This document shows, piece after piece, positions 1 through 12,604 of a stretch of 64,000 bases of DNA. The notes under the pieces were generated by a model that did not search any database, was not told the DNA's origin, and was given only the letters and a program-made list of their open reading frames with translations. Every line of letters starts with the position of its first letter. Positions within the stretch are counted from its first letter, which is position 1. The DNA is from Brevipalpus yothersi (taxonomy: Eukaryota; Arthropoda; Arachnida; Trombidiformes; Tenuipalpidae). Position numbers and translations under genes: made by a program. The stretch is from positions 52,351 to 116,350 of the forward strand of contig QZCP01000301.1 in assembly GCA_003956705.1 (NCBI GenBank), read 5' to 3'.

Positions 1-955
1 TTTGGAGACCAATTCCGCTTTTGATCTGATAGTTGGATAGATCTTCCATAGATACCTCGTAGTTTAACCAGATGAAGATTAACCATCTTGAGAGCAGATT
101 CTATTTCTTTTCGATTTCCTTGATCTGGTGAGAGGCTCAAAGAACGGCGAATTTGGATCAAATCAATGGGTCGAAGATGATAAACACTATTCTTTGGTAC
201 CTTGATACTGAAAATGATTAACGAAATTCTATAAACTCTAAGTTTTCTTTGGTATCGTGAAGCTAGTAAAGAGAACAAAATCGAAGTGCTACTACCTCAT
301 CAAAGAGCCAAAATGACGGACCGTAACGAGCTGTGTCTTATGGTAATCATAGCTGAGAATTTTAGCGGGAAAAACTGGTGGAAGGTTTGACAATCGTTCC
401 ATTTCTTTACCATGCTTGAAGTGTAAGCCTTGTGAGCGATCCACTATAACCAATTTATGTCCCCATGGACATGGCTCGATGGATCCTAACGGTTTGCTTA
501 GATAATTGAATACGCAGAAAGGACAAAGATCCATTTCTCGACAATTATTAGACACCTTTTGGTAAAAGGAATCGATCAGTTGGGCTTCGACCTCGGGATA
601 TTCAGATCTGATTTTGTGCCTTATCTTTTTGACATCGAAGAGAAACTCTTCTGGACAACTGTAAGCATTTCTTATGAACTTAAAATTGATTGTATCAATT
701 AGAGGGGAGATGTTCTTCTTATATTCTTCTTCCTTGAACCATCTTTTCATCAGTCTATCGATGGGCTAGAGAATATTGAGAATTATAGGGTAATTAATGA
801 AAAGATTTCTTATGTTAGCACCTGAAAATGAAGATATACTATAGATGATATTGTGATGAATTTCAATGAAAATATAAGCAAGCAAAGTAGTTATGCAAGT
901 GGCAATCTGATTTTCGAATTAAAAGAAAATTTTGGAGCTAAGGAATAGATAGATA

Positions 956-1027
<72 letters not shown>

Positions 1028-1462
1028 CCATCTATACAAGAAACAGATTTCAGAAAGGAATTAACTTTACCTGAATTCCAACACCATTATTGAAAATTCT
1101 CTTCAAAGTTGAGTTTAGCAACGATTCAGGCATTTTTTTGAACTTCACTTTTGACTTGTCACTACCAGCAAATGTACCGCGTGGTTTAGCAATATTCTTA
1201 CACTCGCGACATTCTCTAATCCAAATGATCTCTTCTGAGCCCGAACTTGATTCAAATGTATCTTCAAAATCTTTTTCGATACACCTAAGATGAAAACCGA
1301 TTCCACACTTGTAGCAGTATGCTTCACTATCATCTTTAAAACAAGCCCAACAGTAGGTGTTCTAGAGTTTAATGGATAGAGAGTGGAATAATTGAAAAAG
1401 TACCATAATCATAATCGAACGAAAAACTATTTTTCAATTTGACTCACCTTTTGATTGAACAT
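1..1462 (-). CDS. ZMYND11-like PHD/PWWP protein, copy A (3' end outside window)
   Basis: Hand-joined exons on the minus strand: 1448-1462 (MFNQK), 1071-1361, 296-765, and 1-207, where the window ends. Introns begin GT and end AG; the one at 766-1070 contains a (GA)n tract. Exon 2 is fully open and encodes a PHD-type finger (CWAC, CYKC, FHLRC, ECRECK). Exon 3 encodes the bromodomain-like helices, the zinc site CPFC...CPWGH and the PWWP core with FPAK and VRHFG. The visible start of exon 4 matches copy B, so A and B are sister copies. By family (ZMYND11/BS69) it should be a nuclear reader of methylated histone H3. Its tail, including any SUMO or CtBP motif, is not visible. Confidence 0.85.
958..1024. 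repeat. (GA)n microsatellite in intron 2 of copy A
   Basis: About 67 bases of uninterrupted GA inside the longest intron of copy A. Read along the gene it is a (CT)n pyrimidine tract. Confidence 0.95.
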
Positions 1463-3059
1463 CTCTAATGTTGAATAAATTGGTTGTACTATGACCAGAA
1501 GGAGGTATAATTCACGATTATGAAACTGTTAAAAGAACACCAAGAACGTTTTCAATCCGAACTGATGTAAGTTTTGAGAGCAAGTGAACAAATTCTTTAG
1601 GAAAAAACTCCCTCAGTCACTTGCTAGAGGCAGTCAAGTCAGAAAAGTGGCAACTTTTTGTGAAAAGTACTAATCTTGTAAGCCTAGTTCTTTTAATGTT
1701 CCAATGACCAATAGCGGACATTCTGCTAGAGATCTTCGGAGAGACTCGCTAGCTGACCTTTGACCTGCGCTAGAACATAGTTCGCTAAGTAGCAAGTGGT
1801 AGCTACAACTAAACGGTCCTGTTGAATTACAAGCTATACACACTCATGGTTAAGTATGTGGAGGAATCCTTCAATGTTTCCGTGTTGAGCGATGTTTTTC
1901 CTCGCGGTGGTCATAAAAATCTGAAGCCTGTGGAAGGAAATAGTTACTCGAACAAGTACTACTCTTCTGAAACTTTTTATTGCTTGAGTAGGAGGAAAAA
2001 ATTACTAGAAAAAGTATTGATTATGTACATGTGGTTATTGCTGTAGTTTCAAAGAAAGCGAACGGAAACTGAAAGAATTTCCATTCAAATCTTGTTTACT
2101 CTTCGAAAAACTAATTAGTAAATCAATTTTTCTCCCAACAAGAGATCATCTCCCACCAATTTCAGAGGAACATCAAATAGTTTTGCCGTGTAATGATGCC
2201 AATTGAATACTTCTATAGAATTGGCGGATGTATCTTTAGAATGCCAATTCATACAGTTAACAGTTAATAAAGCTAAACAGTAACCTTTCATATTCAAGAG
2301 AGAAGTTTAATTTTTACTCAAAATGGGAATCAATATCAGTGTAATCTGATAAGTCAAAGCATGAATCTTTTGACAATAATTCTCTAGTAGAAATTTTTTC
2401 ACTTAAGCACTATACATGTAACTAATTGGAGTTAACCCTTAACAGATATTGCCGCTGTGTTGAGATGAGCTCCATCCATGTCTCAACATCAAGAATACTA
2501 TGCTCTTTGTAGAAAACTTTTTTAAGAATTGGCTTCATTCAAATCAATACAGCTCTCTCTCGAAAATTTAGTTACCTTTTCCAACTCGAATTTATTCTTC
2601 GATAAAGGGAAGATTGAGTTCCTCAGAGATGATCTGATTATGGAAGGCTATTTAATCTGTAATTCCAAGGGCCTCAAAATTATGATAAGAATATACAATA
2701 CAATTTAGAAATGAGTGAAAATTTTTTTTGATAGCTTGTAAATTAATTAAAAATGGTATATGAAGTAAAAATGAGATGTAGATTCATCTCTCTTTCCAAG
2801 TTTCTTGCTAAAAAGTTATTTCATTAGCTAATACAGGATATCAAACTTATTTTTAGTGGACTAAAAGCAAGTTGCAAAATCATTCTCTAGGAAACTCCAT
2901 CAATGAACTGATAATACCCATTACTCAGCTTTAAGTTTTGTTCTAATTAAAGATGATACTTTGTTAATCACTCCTGCGCGAGAGTTCTGATCAATATTCG
3001 GGACGCAATCTTAGAAAATAGTGCAATCAGCTTCAGTGATTAGTTTGTCCAGCATCCTC
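1463..3059. other. Intergenic region between copies A and B
   Basis: No gene is supported. At 1529-1670 there is a block repeated at 4914-5050 and again, diverged, at 5076-5222. At 1707-1846 lies the DR1-containing block shared with 5260-5410 and 8920-9066. The part from about 2400 to 2900 matches the backbone near 5940-6300, which shows that the intergenic DNA was duplicated with the genes. Short open frames at 1822-2046 and 2115-2297 are not conserved in the sister blocks. Confidence 0.7.
1754..1766 (-). promoter_or_regulatory. Perfect DR1 nuclear-receptor site upstream of copy A
   Basis: On the minus strand this reads AGGTCA-A-AGGTCA, the consensus direct repeat with one-base spacing used by HNF4 and RXR/USP-type receptors. 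It lies about 290 bases upstream of the copy A start codon and just beyond a CCAAT-containing stretch. The function is inferred from sequence and position only. Confidence 0.55.
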
Positions 3060-4836
3060 CTATTGTTTTGATACTTCATTTTCTTCCTCTTCTTCATCAA
3101 TAGTCAAGTCGATGATAACAGGGTCACCTGTATCAACAAGCTGACTTGGGACTTTGAAAAGCGATATATCCGGTTTCCTGTCAACAGAGTGCCCTTCTTC
3201 GATTTGTTCTGATTCATCGAAGCTTTTCTCAATCTCAGAACGCTCATCTGATGCAAAAGTGAGTTGAGGACTTAGCTCTGAATTTCCATCAGAAGCCGCG
3301 GGATCTTGAGGTACACGAACAATCTCTGTTGTTGGCCGGGAAAATGGTGCGAAATCCATACTTTCCATTTCATTTTCTTGATTCGAGGAGCCTTTACTGG
3401 GAGTTGATGTTTCCAAATAATTATCTTCTTTATCAAAAGATCCATCAGGCTCGAAAACATTGGAACTTATGCTTCGATCTTGATGCTCTGGGTCACCAAA
3501 CGGACTGTTATCAGATTCATATGAATATCCATCGGAATATCTCGAAGCAGTCATCGATTTAGTTTTGTCAACACCACGACTGATGAAATAACCATCTTTT
3601 GGAAGCCAATTTCGCCTTTTATCTGATAGTTGGATAGATCTCCCATAGATACCTCGCAGTTTTGCTAGATGAAGATTAACCATCTTGAGAGCAGATTCTG
3701 TTTCTTTTCGATTTTTTTGATCTGGGGAGATGCTCAAAGAACGGCGAATTTGAATCAAATCAACAGTTCGAAGAAGATAAACACTATTCCTTGGTACCTG
3801 AATACTGAAAAGGATTGGAGAAATCTTATTAATAATCTTATGATTTCTTTTAGTATCGTGAAGTTAGAAAAAGAACAGTATCGAAGTGTACCTACCTCAT
3901 CAAAGAGCCAAAATGACGAACCGTAACTAGATCTGTTTTATGATAATCATAGCTGAGAACTTTGGCGGGAAAAACAGGTGGAAGGTTTGCCAGTCTGTTC
4001 ATTTCTTTACTTCCATGTCTGAAGTGTAAACCTTGTGAGATATCTATCAGCACCAGCTTGTGTCCCCATGGACAAGGTTCGATAGATCCTAATGTTTTGT
4101 TGAGGTGATTAAACACACAATAAGGACACAAATCCATTTCTTGACAATTTTCACGAACTTTTTTGAGGTAAGAATCGATTATTCGACCTTCTATCTCAGG
4201 ATATTCAGACTTGATCTTGTGTTTTATTTTTTTCACATCGAAAAGAAATTCTTTTGAGCAACTGTAACCATTCCTTATGAGTTTAAAATTTACCGCATCG
4301 ATTAAAGGTGCGACGTTTCTTTTGAATTCTCCATCTTCGAAGTATCTTTTCAGTATTCCTTCGATGGGCTGAAAATTTGAGAAAAATTCATCAAGAAGTA
4401 GAGATTCTGATTCATGAATGAATATATTGATAAGGAAATGATTCGCTTTACCTGAATTCCAATACCATTATTGAATATTCTCTTCAAAGTAGTGTTCAGC
4501 AAAGACTCAGGCACCTTTTTGAACCTTATATTATTTTTGTCATTACAATCATATAAATTGCGTGATTTGACGATATTCTGACACTCGCGACACTCTTTAA
4601 TCCAGATGACTTCATCTGAGCACGAAGTTGATTCGTGTGTCTGCTCGAAATCCTCTTCAACACATCCAAGATGAAAGCCGACTCCACACTTAAAGCAATA
4701 CGCTTCACTACCATCTTTATAACAAGCCCAACAGTATGTGTTCTTTGGATACATGAAAAAATAGCGAAAAAATCACTCTTAACATATCAAAGTATCGTTT
4801 CTAAGTGCAATATGAACTCACCCTTTGACTGAACAT
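3060..4836 (-). CDS. ZMYND11-like PHD/PWWP protein, copy B, short SIM-ending form
   Basis: Exons 4822-4836 (MFSQR), 4452-4742, 3896-4368 and 3060-3804 join in frame to 507 residues. The PHD finger has CWAC, CFKC, FHLGC and ECRECQ. Exon 3 holds CPYC...CPWGH and a PWWP core with FPAK and VRHFG. The last exon begins with the conserved SIQVP...VYLLR segment that closes the PWWP fold, then a Ser/acidic tail. The protein stops just after a SUMO-interaction-type motif, VIIDLTIDEEEEE (3085-3121). It lacks the 70-residue extension and the PLDLS ends of copies C-G, so it probably contacts SUMO but not CtBP. Histone binding is inferred from ZMYND11. Confidence 0.88.
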
Positions 4837-6514
4837 CTCAGATGTTAATTCAAGTGGTTGTCAAATGAGGTACAGAAGAAGGTACAATTCTTGAGTTCAC
4901 GAGTGTAAAACTATTAAGAGAACACCAAGAACGCTCTCAATCCGAACTGATGTAAGTTTTGAGAGCAATAGGGCAAATTCTTCCTGGAAAAATACTCACA
5001 AAGTCACTGGCTAGTGACAGTAAAGTCAGAAAAGTGGCAACTTTTCGCTTAATTTTTCACAAGTTCAAATCTGTTGAAAGAGTGCTAAGAACGTTTTCAA
5101 TCCGAACTGATGTGAATTTTAAAAGAGACAGAACGAATTTTTCCCACAAAAATTGTTAACAGAAGACAACAAATTCACTTTTAGACCTCATGCTAGAAAA
5201 GTGGCAACTTTCTCTGAAAAGAGCTAGTCCTCTAGGCCCGGTCCTTTTAATGTTTTAATGACCAATAGCGGGACTTTAGCTAAAGCTCTTTTTTCGCCTC
5301 AGAAAGACTCGCTAGCTGACCTTTGACCTGCGTTAGAAGATATTTTGCTATGTAGCAAGTTGGAGCAACTGCTAAACGACTCTGAATAATTACAAGCTAT
5401 ACACTCATGATTAAGTATGTGGAGGAGTTCTTCAATGTTTAACGATGTTTTCTCCTTCCGATGGTAATAAAAAAAATCCCGAGCCTGTAAGGAGAAATTG
5501 TTAGCGCAACAAGTGCTTTTTCGCTGAAACATTTTATTGCTTGAAGGAGAAAAAAATTTACCAAGGAAAAACTATCGATCATGAACATGTGGTTATTGCT
5601 GTAGTTTCGAAGTGAACGAATGGAAGAGAGTTAAGAAAAATTGCTATTCGAATCTTGTTAACTCTTATCGGAAAAGTAATTTCGTTCATAATAACAGATC
5701 ATCTGCCACGAATTAAAGAGGAAATTCAAATCGTTTTGCGATGCAATGATGCGGATGTCATTAGAGGAGAAGGGGGGAGGAATCTTCAGAATGCAAATTC
5801 AAACCATCAGTGAACGGAGGTGAGAATCATCTTCATGATTTGAGAGGGGGTTTAATTTTCACTCAAACTGAGGAATAATATTAATGTACAAAGAGAAAAG
5901 CTAAAGAATGAATCTTTTGGCGAGAAGTCTCTAGTAGAAATATTTTCGCTTAAGAACTACAACAAATTGAAGTCAACTCCGAACAGATATTGCCATTGTG
6001 TTGAGATAAACTTCATTGATGTCTCAACCTCAAAATACTGTGCAATTGTAGAAAACATTTAAAGAATTGGCTTCATTCAACCAGCTCCCTAACAGATGCA
6101 ACCTAAAAGGAATTACCGTGTTTGGAAAATTTAGTCACCTTTTCCAATTCGAATTATTCTTTGATGAAAGATAGATTGAGTTCCCTAAGAGATGATCTGA
6201 TTATGGAAGATTATTTAATCTGTAATTTCAAGAGTCTGAAGATTATAATTCGAATGTACAATTGGATATAATTCTGAAATGAGTGAAATATTTTCTATAG
6301 CTTGTAAATAAATTAATTAATTAAAGTTGAACATGATGTTAAGATAAATTTCAGAGTCAAAGCAAGTGTTCAGACAATTAATACACATCATCACTTTCTC
6401 AGATTAAGAGAAAAGCAGGCTTTTCGCCCTCACTCGTAATCCTGATAGCCTTAGACCTCGAAATTTTCAGGTTCCAATAATTCTTTGTGGCCGAACATTA
6501 GCCTCAAAATTGTT
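4837..6514. other. Intergenic region between copies B and C
   Basis: It holds two diverged tandem copies of the upstream block (4914-5050 and 5076-5222) and a second DR1 block (5260-5410). From about 5940 it follows the intergenic backbone also seen at 2400-2900. No coding region is supported; the 77-codon minus frame at 5299-5532 runs through the repeated noncoding block. Confidence 0.65.
5317..5329 (-). promoter_or_regulatory. Perfect DR1 nuclear-receptor site upstream of copy B
   Basis: Same AGGTCA-A-AGGTCA reading on the minus strand as at 1754-1766, about 480 bases upstream of the copy B start codon. The 13-base core is unchanged, while flanking bases differ from the other two blocks. 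Confidence 0.55.
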
Positions 6515-8628
6515 TCAATTAGATTGCAGACTGAGATCTAGAGGCTCCTCTTGAGGATCATGAAGGGTTGCTTTCAGGTTGGCTTCTGAACCCTTCGGAT
6601 TAATCTGATCGCTTTTATTCGAACAAATCTTTGTAGAATCATTCCTTTTCCTCAAATCTAGGGGACTGATGATAACAGATGGACGATTCACTTCAATTTC
6701 TGGCAAAACTTCTGATATTTCATCCTCTTCATCGTCTTGAGTCAAGTCAATTAAAATTGGAGAGGTTTTAGAAGTGATCTGATTGATCAGTATGGAGAGA
6801 TTGGGTTTAGTTTCATGAAAATCAGTTATCTCAATTGACTGAGCTTCTCCAAAGCTATTGTCAATCTGTACACGATCATCTGATGACGAGAAGGTAACTT
6901 GTGAATATAACTCATGATTTTCCTCAGGAAAAATGAGGTCTGGAGTGCAAGATACCATCTCAACCGCAGCAGTATCTGTGATTTCTACTAATGATTGAGA
7001 AGATGGAACTATATCCATTCTTTCCGATATGTTTTCCTGATCAGTATCTGTGATCTCTGCCACTGCAGTATCTGTGATTTCTTCTAACGATTGAGAGGAT
7101 TGTACAGTATCGATTCTCTCCCATAAGTTTTCCTGATCAGTGAAATTTTCAGGTGAGGCAGAGTGATTGAGAGGAGTTGCAGTATAAGTTTCTTGACAAC
7201 TGAGGGATCTACTGACAGGTTGGACATTGAGATTGACTCTCTCATCATAATCATCTTCATCGTCTGATGATTCAGGTTCGTGTGTATATCTCTTTGATGT
7301 TCCTGGAAGCATTTTGAACATACTAGCCTCACGTTCACGAGAGTAAAAATACCCATCTTTCAGATGCCAAAGTCGCTTACGATCAGCTAAGAGTGCGGAA
7401 TTCCCATAGAGACCTCTCAATTTCATCAGATGAAGTTTCAACATCTTGAGAGAATTTTCAAGCTCCTGACGACTCTCGATAACAGGCAAGGTAGACACTA
7501 GTCGATGAAGTTGAGCGATGTCAATCGAACGTAGAAGATAAACACAACTTTTTGGGACTTTGATACTGAGAATGAAACAAGAGACACATTATCATTCCAT
7601 AAAATCACCAGGACAATCTTACCTCATCAAAGAACCAAAGTGACGAACCACAATCAAACCATTATTGTAGCGTTCGAAGCGAAAAATTTTGGCTGGAAAA
7701 ACAGGAGGAAGATTTTCCAATCTTTTGATATTCCCTTGCTTGAAATGTCCTTGTGAAAGATCGACAAAAACCAGTCTGTGTCCCCATGGACATGGTTCGG
7801 TGGATCCAAATGATTTTGTCAGATAATTCGAGACACAATATGGACAAATATCCATTTCTTGGCAGTTTTCCTGAATTTTTCTAGTGTATGAATCGACGAC
7901 CCGGAAATCGACCTCAGGATGCTGATTCATGTTAGACTTCACCATGTGCCTTATTTTTTTAACATCAAAAAGAAATTCCCCCGGACACGTGTAGGCATTT
8001 CTCAGTAATTTTGATTTGATTGTATCGATGATAGGAGAGATAATCTTCTTGAATCGTTCATTTTTGAGCCATGTTTTTATCTTTTCATCGAAAGGCTAAA
8101 ATCAACAAACATTAATAGTGATATTATTTTTTCTCTGGTATCTAAATAGGATTTGCTTGAGAATTCTCAAGTAATTTCAATGCTCCTAATACAGGATGTA
8201 AATTGAAAGTTCCATGATACTAGACAGCGAAAGTTTCACTCTACCTGAATTCCAATCCCCTTGGTGAAAATCTTCTCCAAAATCGAGTTCAGTAGCTGCT
8301 CTGGTAATCGTTTGAACTTCACCAGTTTTCTCTCCATACTTGTGTAAAACTTTCGTGATTCTCTCATTTTCAGACACTCTTGACACTCTTTGATCCATAT
8401 AACCTCATCCATGTAAGAAGCTGATTCGCAGAAATCTTCGAAATTGTCTCCAAAGCATGTAAGATGAAAGCCTATTCCACATTTTGAACAAAAAGCTTCA
8501 CTTCCATCTTTATAGCAAACCCAACAGTATGGGTTCTATGATCAAATGAAAGCATAACGAAAGAACCGATCATTCACAGTTCTAAAGAGAAAGAAAATTC
8601 TTTATGGACATACCTTGATATCGGTCAT
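6515..8628 (-). CDS. ZMYND11-like PHD/PWWP protein, copy C, with SIM and CtBP-type motifs
   Basis: Exons 8614-8628 (MTDIK), 8245-8535, 7623-8095 and 6515-7565 join in frame to 609 residues. It has a PHD finger (CWVC, CSKC, FHLTC, ECQECL), the CPYC...CPWGH zinc site and a PWWP core with FPAK and VRHFG. The tail holds a near-duplicate of about 35 residues around the ITDT units (7000-7130), then the SUMO-interaction-type LIDLTQDDEEDE (about 6720-6760), a first CtBP-like motif SPLDLRKR, and the terminal EEPLDLSLQSN. PLDLS (6530-6544) is the canonical CtBP-binding sequence. The role inferred is a chromatin reader with corepressor docking; no MYND finger is present. Confidence 0.88.
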
Positions 8629-8708
8629 TATGAGCAACTTTCTCAATTAAAGCTGAAAATGGTTCCCAATCTTTATTAAATCTTAAGATTAATTGACGCA
8701 CAAATCAC

Positions 8709-8811
8709 TACGGGAAAATTGGAGACAATCTGGTTCGATGGTAAAAAGGGAACACAAGAGGAAACGATTCAATTCGATTTTTTTGCAGAAACGAATAAAA
8801 GATGATACAGC
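8709..8811 (-). promoter_or_regulatory. Conserved upstream block of copy C
   Basis: Block with a GGGAAAATT start, AAACGATTCAATTCGATTTT and a terminal AAAAGATGATACAGC (plus-strand reading), about 80-185 bases upstream of the start codon. It recurs before copies D, E, F and G, so it is a candidate promoter region. No function is demonstrated. Confidence 0.4.
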
Positions 8812-8969
8812 TTTCCGGAAAAAAACTCACAAAGTCACTTGCTAGACACCAGAGTTAGAAAAGTGGCAATTTTTTGTGGAAAGAACTAATCTTGCAAGCC
8901 TAGTTTTTTTAATGCTCCAATGACCAATAGCGGGCCTTCAGTTAGAGCTCTTCGGAGAGACTCGCTAGC

Positions 8970-8982
8970 TGACCTTTGACCT
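8970..8982 (-). promoter_or_regulatory. Perfect DR1 nuclear-receptor site upstream of copy C
   Basis: Third occurrence of AGGTCA-A-AGGTCA on the minus strand, about 340 bases upstream of copy C. The surrounding 140 bases closely match 1707-1846. Confidence 0.55.
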
Positions 8983-9496
8983 GCGCTAGAACATAGTTCG
9001 CTAAGTAGCAAGTGGTAGCTACAACCAAATGGCCTTGTTGAATTACAAGCTATATACACTCATGATTAAGTATGTGGAGAAGTCCTTCAATGTTTGCGTG
9101 GAATTACTGTGTTTCGAAAATCTAGTCACCTTTTCCTAATTCGAATTTATTCTTTTATAGAGAAAAGACTGAGTTCCTCAGAGATGATCTGATTATGGAG
9201 GGTATTTAATCATCAATTGCAAGGACCTCAAGATTATAATCCGAATATAATTTCGAAATGAGTGAAATTTTTTTTATAGCTTATAATAAATTAAAAATTA
9301 AAAATAGTACATAGAGTTAAGATTAGATAAATTTTAGAATCAAAGCAATGTTCAGACAATTAATACACACCATAACTTTCTCAGATTAAGAGAAAAGCAG
9401 GCTTCTCGCCCTCACTTCAAATCATGATAACCTTAGACCTCGAAATTTTCATGTTCCAATAATTCTTTGTGGCCAACCATTAGCCTCATTATTGTT

Positions 9497-11535
9497 TTAA
9501 TTAGATCGCAGACTGAGATCTAGAGGCTCCTCTTGGTGATCATGAAGGGTTGCTTTCAGGTTGGCTTCTGCACGCTTCGGATCATTCTGATCGCTTTTAT
9601 CGGAACAAATGTTTGGAGAATCTTTCCTCTTCCTCAAATCTAGAGGACTGATGATAACAGATGGACGATTCACTTCAATTTCTGGCAACACTTCTGATAT
9701 TTCATCTTCTTCATCATCTTGAGTTAAGTCAATTAACGTTGGAGAGGTTTCAGAAGTGATCTGATTGATCAGTATGATAATAGTGGGTTTGAATTCATCA
9801 GAATCAGTCATCTTAATTGTCGGAACCTCTTCAAAGCTATTATCAATCTGAACGCGCTCATCTGGTAAGGTAACTCGTGAATATAACTCATGATTTTCCT
9901 CAGGAAGAGTGAGGCCTGGAGTGCAAGATACCATCTCAACTTCAGCAGTATCTGTAATCTCTACCTCTGCAATATCTGTGATTTCTACAAACGATTGAGA
10001 ATACGGAGCTATATCCATTCTTTCCGCTATGTTTTCCTGATCAGCTAAATTCTCAGATGATGGAGAATTATTTCGAGGAGCTTGGACAAGATTCTTTTGG
10101 CAATTGAGGGATTTGCTGACACGATGATCATTGAGATTGATTCTTTCATCATGATCTTCTTCATCGTCTGATGGTCCAGGTTCGTGCGTATATCTGTCCG
10201 ATGATCCTGGCATTTTAAATATGCTCATCTCACGAGAGTAAAAGTAACCATCATCCAGATGCCAGAGTCGCTTTTGATCAGCAAATAGGGAAGAATTTCC
10301 ATAAATACTCCTTAATTTCATCAGATGAAGTTTTAACATCTTAAGAGAATTTTCAAGTTCTTTACGATCTTCGATAGCTGGCAAGGTAAACACTAGTCGC
10401 TGGAGTCGAGCGATGTCAGCCGAGCGTAGAAGATAAACACAACTTTTTGGCACTTTGATACTTAGAATGAACATGAGACACCTTATTATCATTTCTTGAT
10501 ATCATCAGAGCAATCTTACCTCATCAAAGAACCAAAACTCCGAACTACAACCAACCCATTGTTGTAGCGTAGGAGGCGAAAAATTTTGGCTGGAAAAACA
10601 GGAGGAAGATTTCCCAATCTTTTGATATTCCGATTTCCATGCTTAAAATGTTGACCCTGTAAAAGATCCACAAGAACAAGTCTATGCCCCCATGGACATA
10701 GTTCGATAGATCCTTTTGATTTTGTTAGATAATTTGAGACACAATATGGACAAATATCCATTTCTAGGCAGCTTTCTTGAATTCTATTGGTGTATATATC
10801 GACACCATAAAAAGAAACCTCAGGGTCCTCATTCATTTGAGACCTCACCATGTGCCTTATTTTTTTGATATCGAAAAGAAATTCCCCAGAACAAGTGTAG
10901 GCATTTTTCAGTAATTTTGATTTGATTGTATCCATGATAGGAGAGATTATCTTCTCGAATCGTTCGTTTTTAAACCATTTCTTCATCATTTCATCGTAAG
11001 ACTAAAATCAACAAAGAATAATAGTGATATTATCACTTCTCTGCTATCTGAATAGGATTGGCTTGAGAACTCTTTCAAGTAACTTTAATGCCCCATAGAC
11101 GAATGTTAATTGAAAATTACGTGAAACTAGAGAGCGAAAGTTTTGCTTTACCTGAATTCCAAACCCTTTAGTCAAAATCTTCTCCAAAATCGAGTTCAGT
11201 AGCTGCTTTGGTAATGTTTTGAACTTCACCAGTTGTTCCTTCATGCTGGTGTATAAATTTCGGGATACTCTCATTTTCAGGCACTCATGACACTCTTTGA
11301 TCCATATGACCTCGTCTTTGTAAGAAGCTGATTCGTAAATATCTTCGTAATTGTTTCCAAAGCATCTAAGATGGAAGCCTATTCCACATTTTGAACATAA
11401 AGCTTCACTTCCGTTCTTATGGCAGACCCAACAGTATGATTTCTGTAATCAAATGGAAGCATAACGAAAGAGCAGATCTTTTTCAATTCTAAAGAGAAAG
11501 AAAATTGTTCATGGACATACCTTTATATCTGTCAT
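9497..11535 (-). CDS. ZMYND11-like PHD/PWWP protein, copy D, with SIM and CtBP-type motifs
   Basis: Exons 11521-11535 (MTDIK), 11152-11442, 10520-11001 and 9497-10460 join to 583 residues. Exon 3 carries nine extra bases compared with copy C, in the loop before the CPYC zinc site, and its PWWP ends VRSFG rather than VRHFG. PHD ligands are intact (CWVC, CSKC, FHLRC, ECHECL). The tail has LIDLTQDDEEDE (about 9703-9742), SPLDLRKR and the terminal PLDLSLQSN (PLDLS at 9512-9526). A tail segment, TPGLTLPEENHE through TLPDERVQ, is shared with the non-adjacent copy G but not with E or F, which suggests exchange between copies. Role as for copy C: inferred histone reader with corepressor motifs. Confidence 0.88.
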
Positions 11536-12604
11536 TGTATACAATTAGCTCAATTATAGTTGAAAATGGCTCCAAATCTTTAATTTAATCAAACCTTCAA
11601 ATTATTGAAACCGCAAACACTATGGAAAAATTAGAAACGATCCTGTTTGGTAACGAGTGAACATGAGTGGAAACGATTCAATTCGATTTTCTTGCAGAAA
11701 CAAATAAAAGATGATACAGCTTAGAGTAAACTCGAATGGTTTGATGGCAAAGTTGCGATCAGTGAAAATTCAACCAAACACTGCTTTAGAACATCCCCTA
11801 TATTCGACTGAAAGATGTTATAACCGTGAACCTCACTACTCTGTACTTCTCTCTCACTCACTCACTACCTTTAAAATAGCCCATGTTGGACCAAGAGGTG
11901 ATTTTCTGGTCTCTTACTTTTCTAGGAATATTACCATGTAGCTGTAAATTAGCTTGCCAGAAGTTAGTGTCAATAACTTGTCAACTCAGAAAAATTTCAT
12001 CAGCCAGTGCAATATTAATGGCGATGGCTTTTTACGCTTCCAGCTCAAGAGCCATTGGAAACATGATGATTCCCAACAGAGTTAATATATGAATGTGATG
12101 GCCTTTGGCCTTGTGAGTGGGAAGAGGTTACGGAAGCTTCTCAAGCAAAAGCTGAAAGTTTTTGAGGTAATCCTGTAGTTGAAGATCTTAGAAAATAAGC
12201 ACAAAAGTTAGCAACTTCATTACAAAAAAATATGTGGAAGATATCATTATCATTGATAAATATTATCAAATTGATAATATCAATTTTCAAGATCGCATAT
12301 GAAAAATAATTATTGAGAGAAAGCGCATGATAGAGATGCGCAGTATTGATGTATAAGCTGCACTGGCCTGAGCCCGCTTTGCTTAAGCAAGTCCATATAC
12401 ATTAGCCTCTATTGCTTTATCAATGTATAGCAAGCAGTTAGTGGAGTGATCTACGAGTGTCTGAACTTGGCTGATTGGAAGTTTTTAGGGGTGAAATTTT
12501 TAGATTTTCAGATCGAAGATGATTTGAGAAAAAATTTACAGGCTTGAGCTTGCGCTCGAAAACAAGAGCGAATAAGCGAGCACAGTTAGAGATCTTCTAG
12601 TCAT
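11536..12604. other. Intergenic region upstream of copy D
   Basis: It contains the conserved upstream block (11611-11720) and, from about 11880, a stretch sharing sequence with the regions near 15770, 20090 and 26210. Short plus-strand frames at 11711-12092 are not conserved among those sister regions, so no gene is called. Confidence 0.6.
11611..11720 (-). promoter_or_regulatory. Conserved upstream block of copy D
   Basis: Same block as before copy C, with the CAAACACTATGG start and the AAAAGATGATACAGC end. It lies 75-185 bases upstream of the start codon. Confidence 0.4.

Larger units (their letters stand above)
8629..9496. other. Intergenic region between copies C and D
   Basis: Only regulatory-looking repeats are seen: a conserved upstream block (8709-8811) shared with copies D-G and the third DR1 block (8920-9066). 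The remainder to 9496 is the AT-rich 3' flank of copy D, which is nearly the same as the 3' flank of copy C at 6100-6514. No gene is supported. Confidence 0.65.

Noticed and set aside
1822..2046. 74-codon plus frame
   Set aside because: Lies in the duplicated upstream block; the corresponding frames near 5400 and 9060 are broken.
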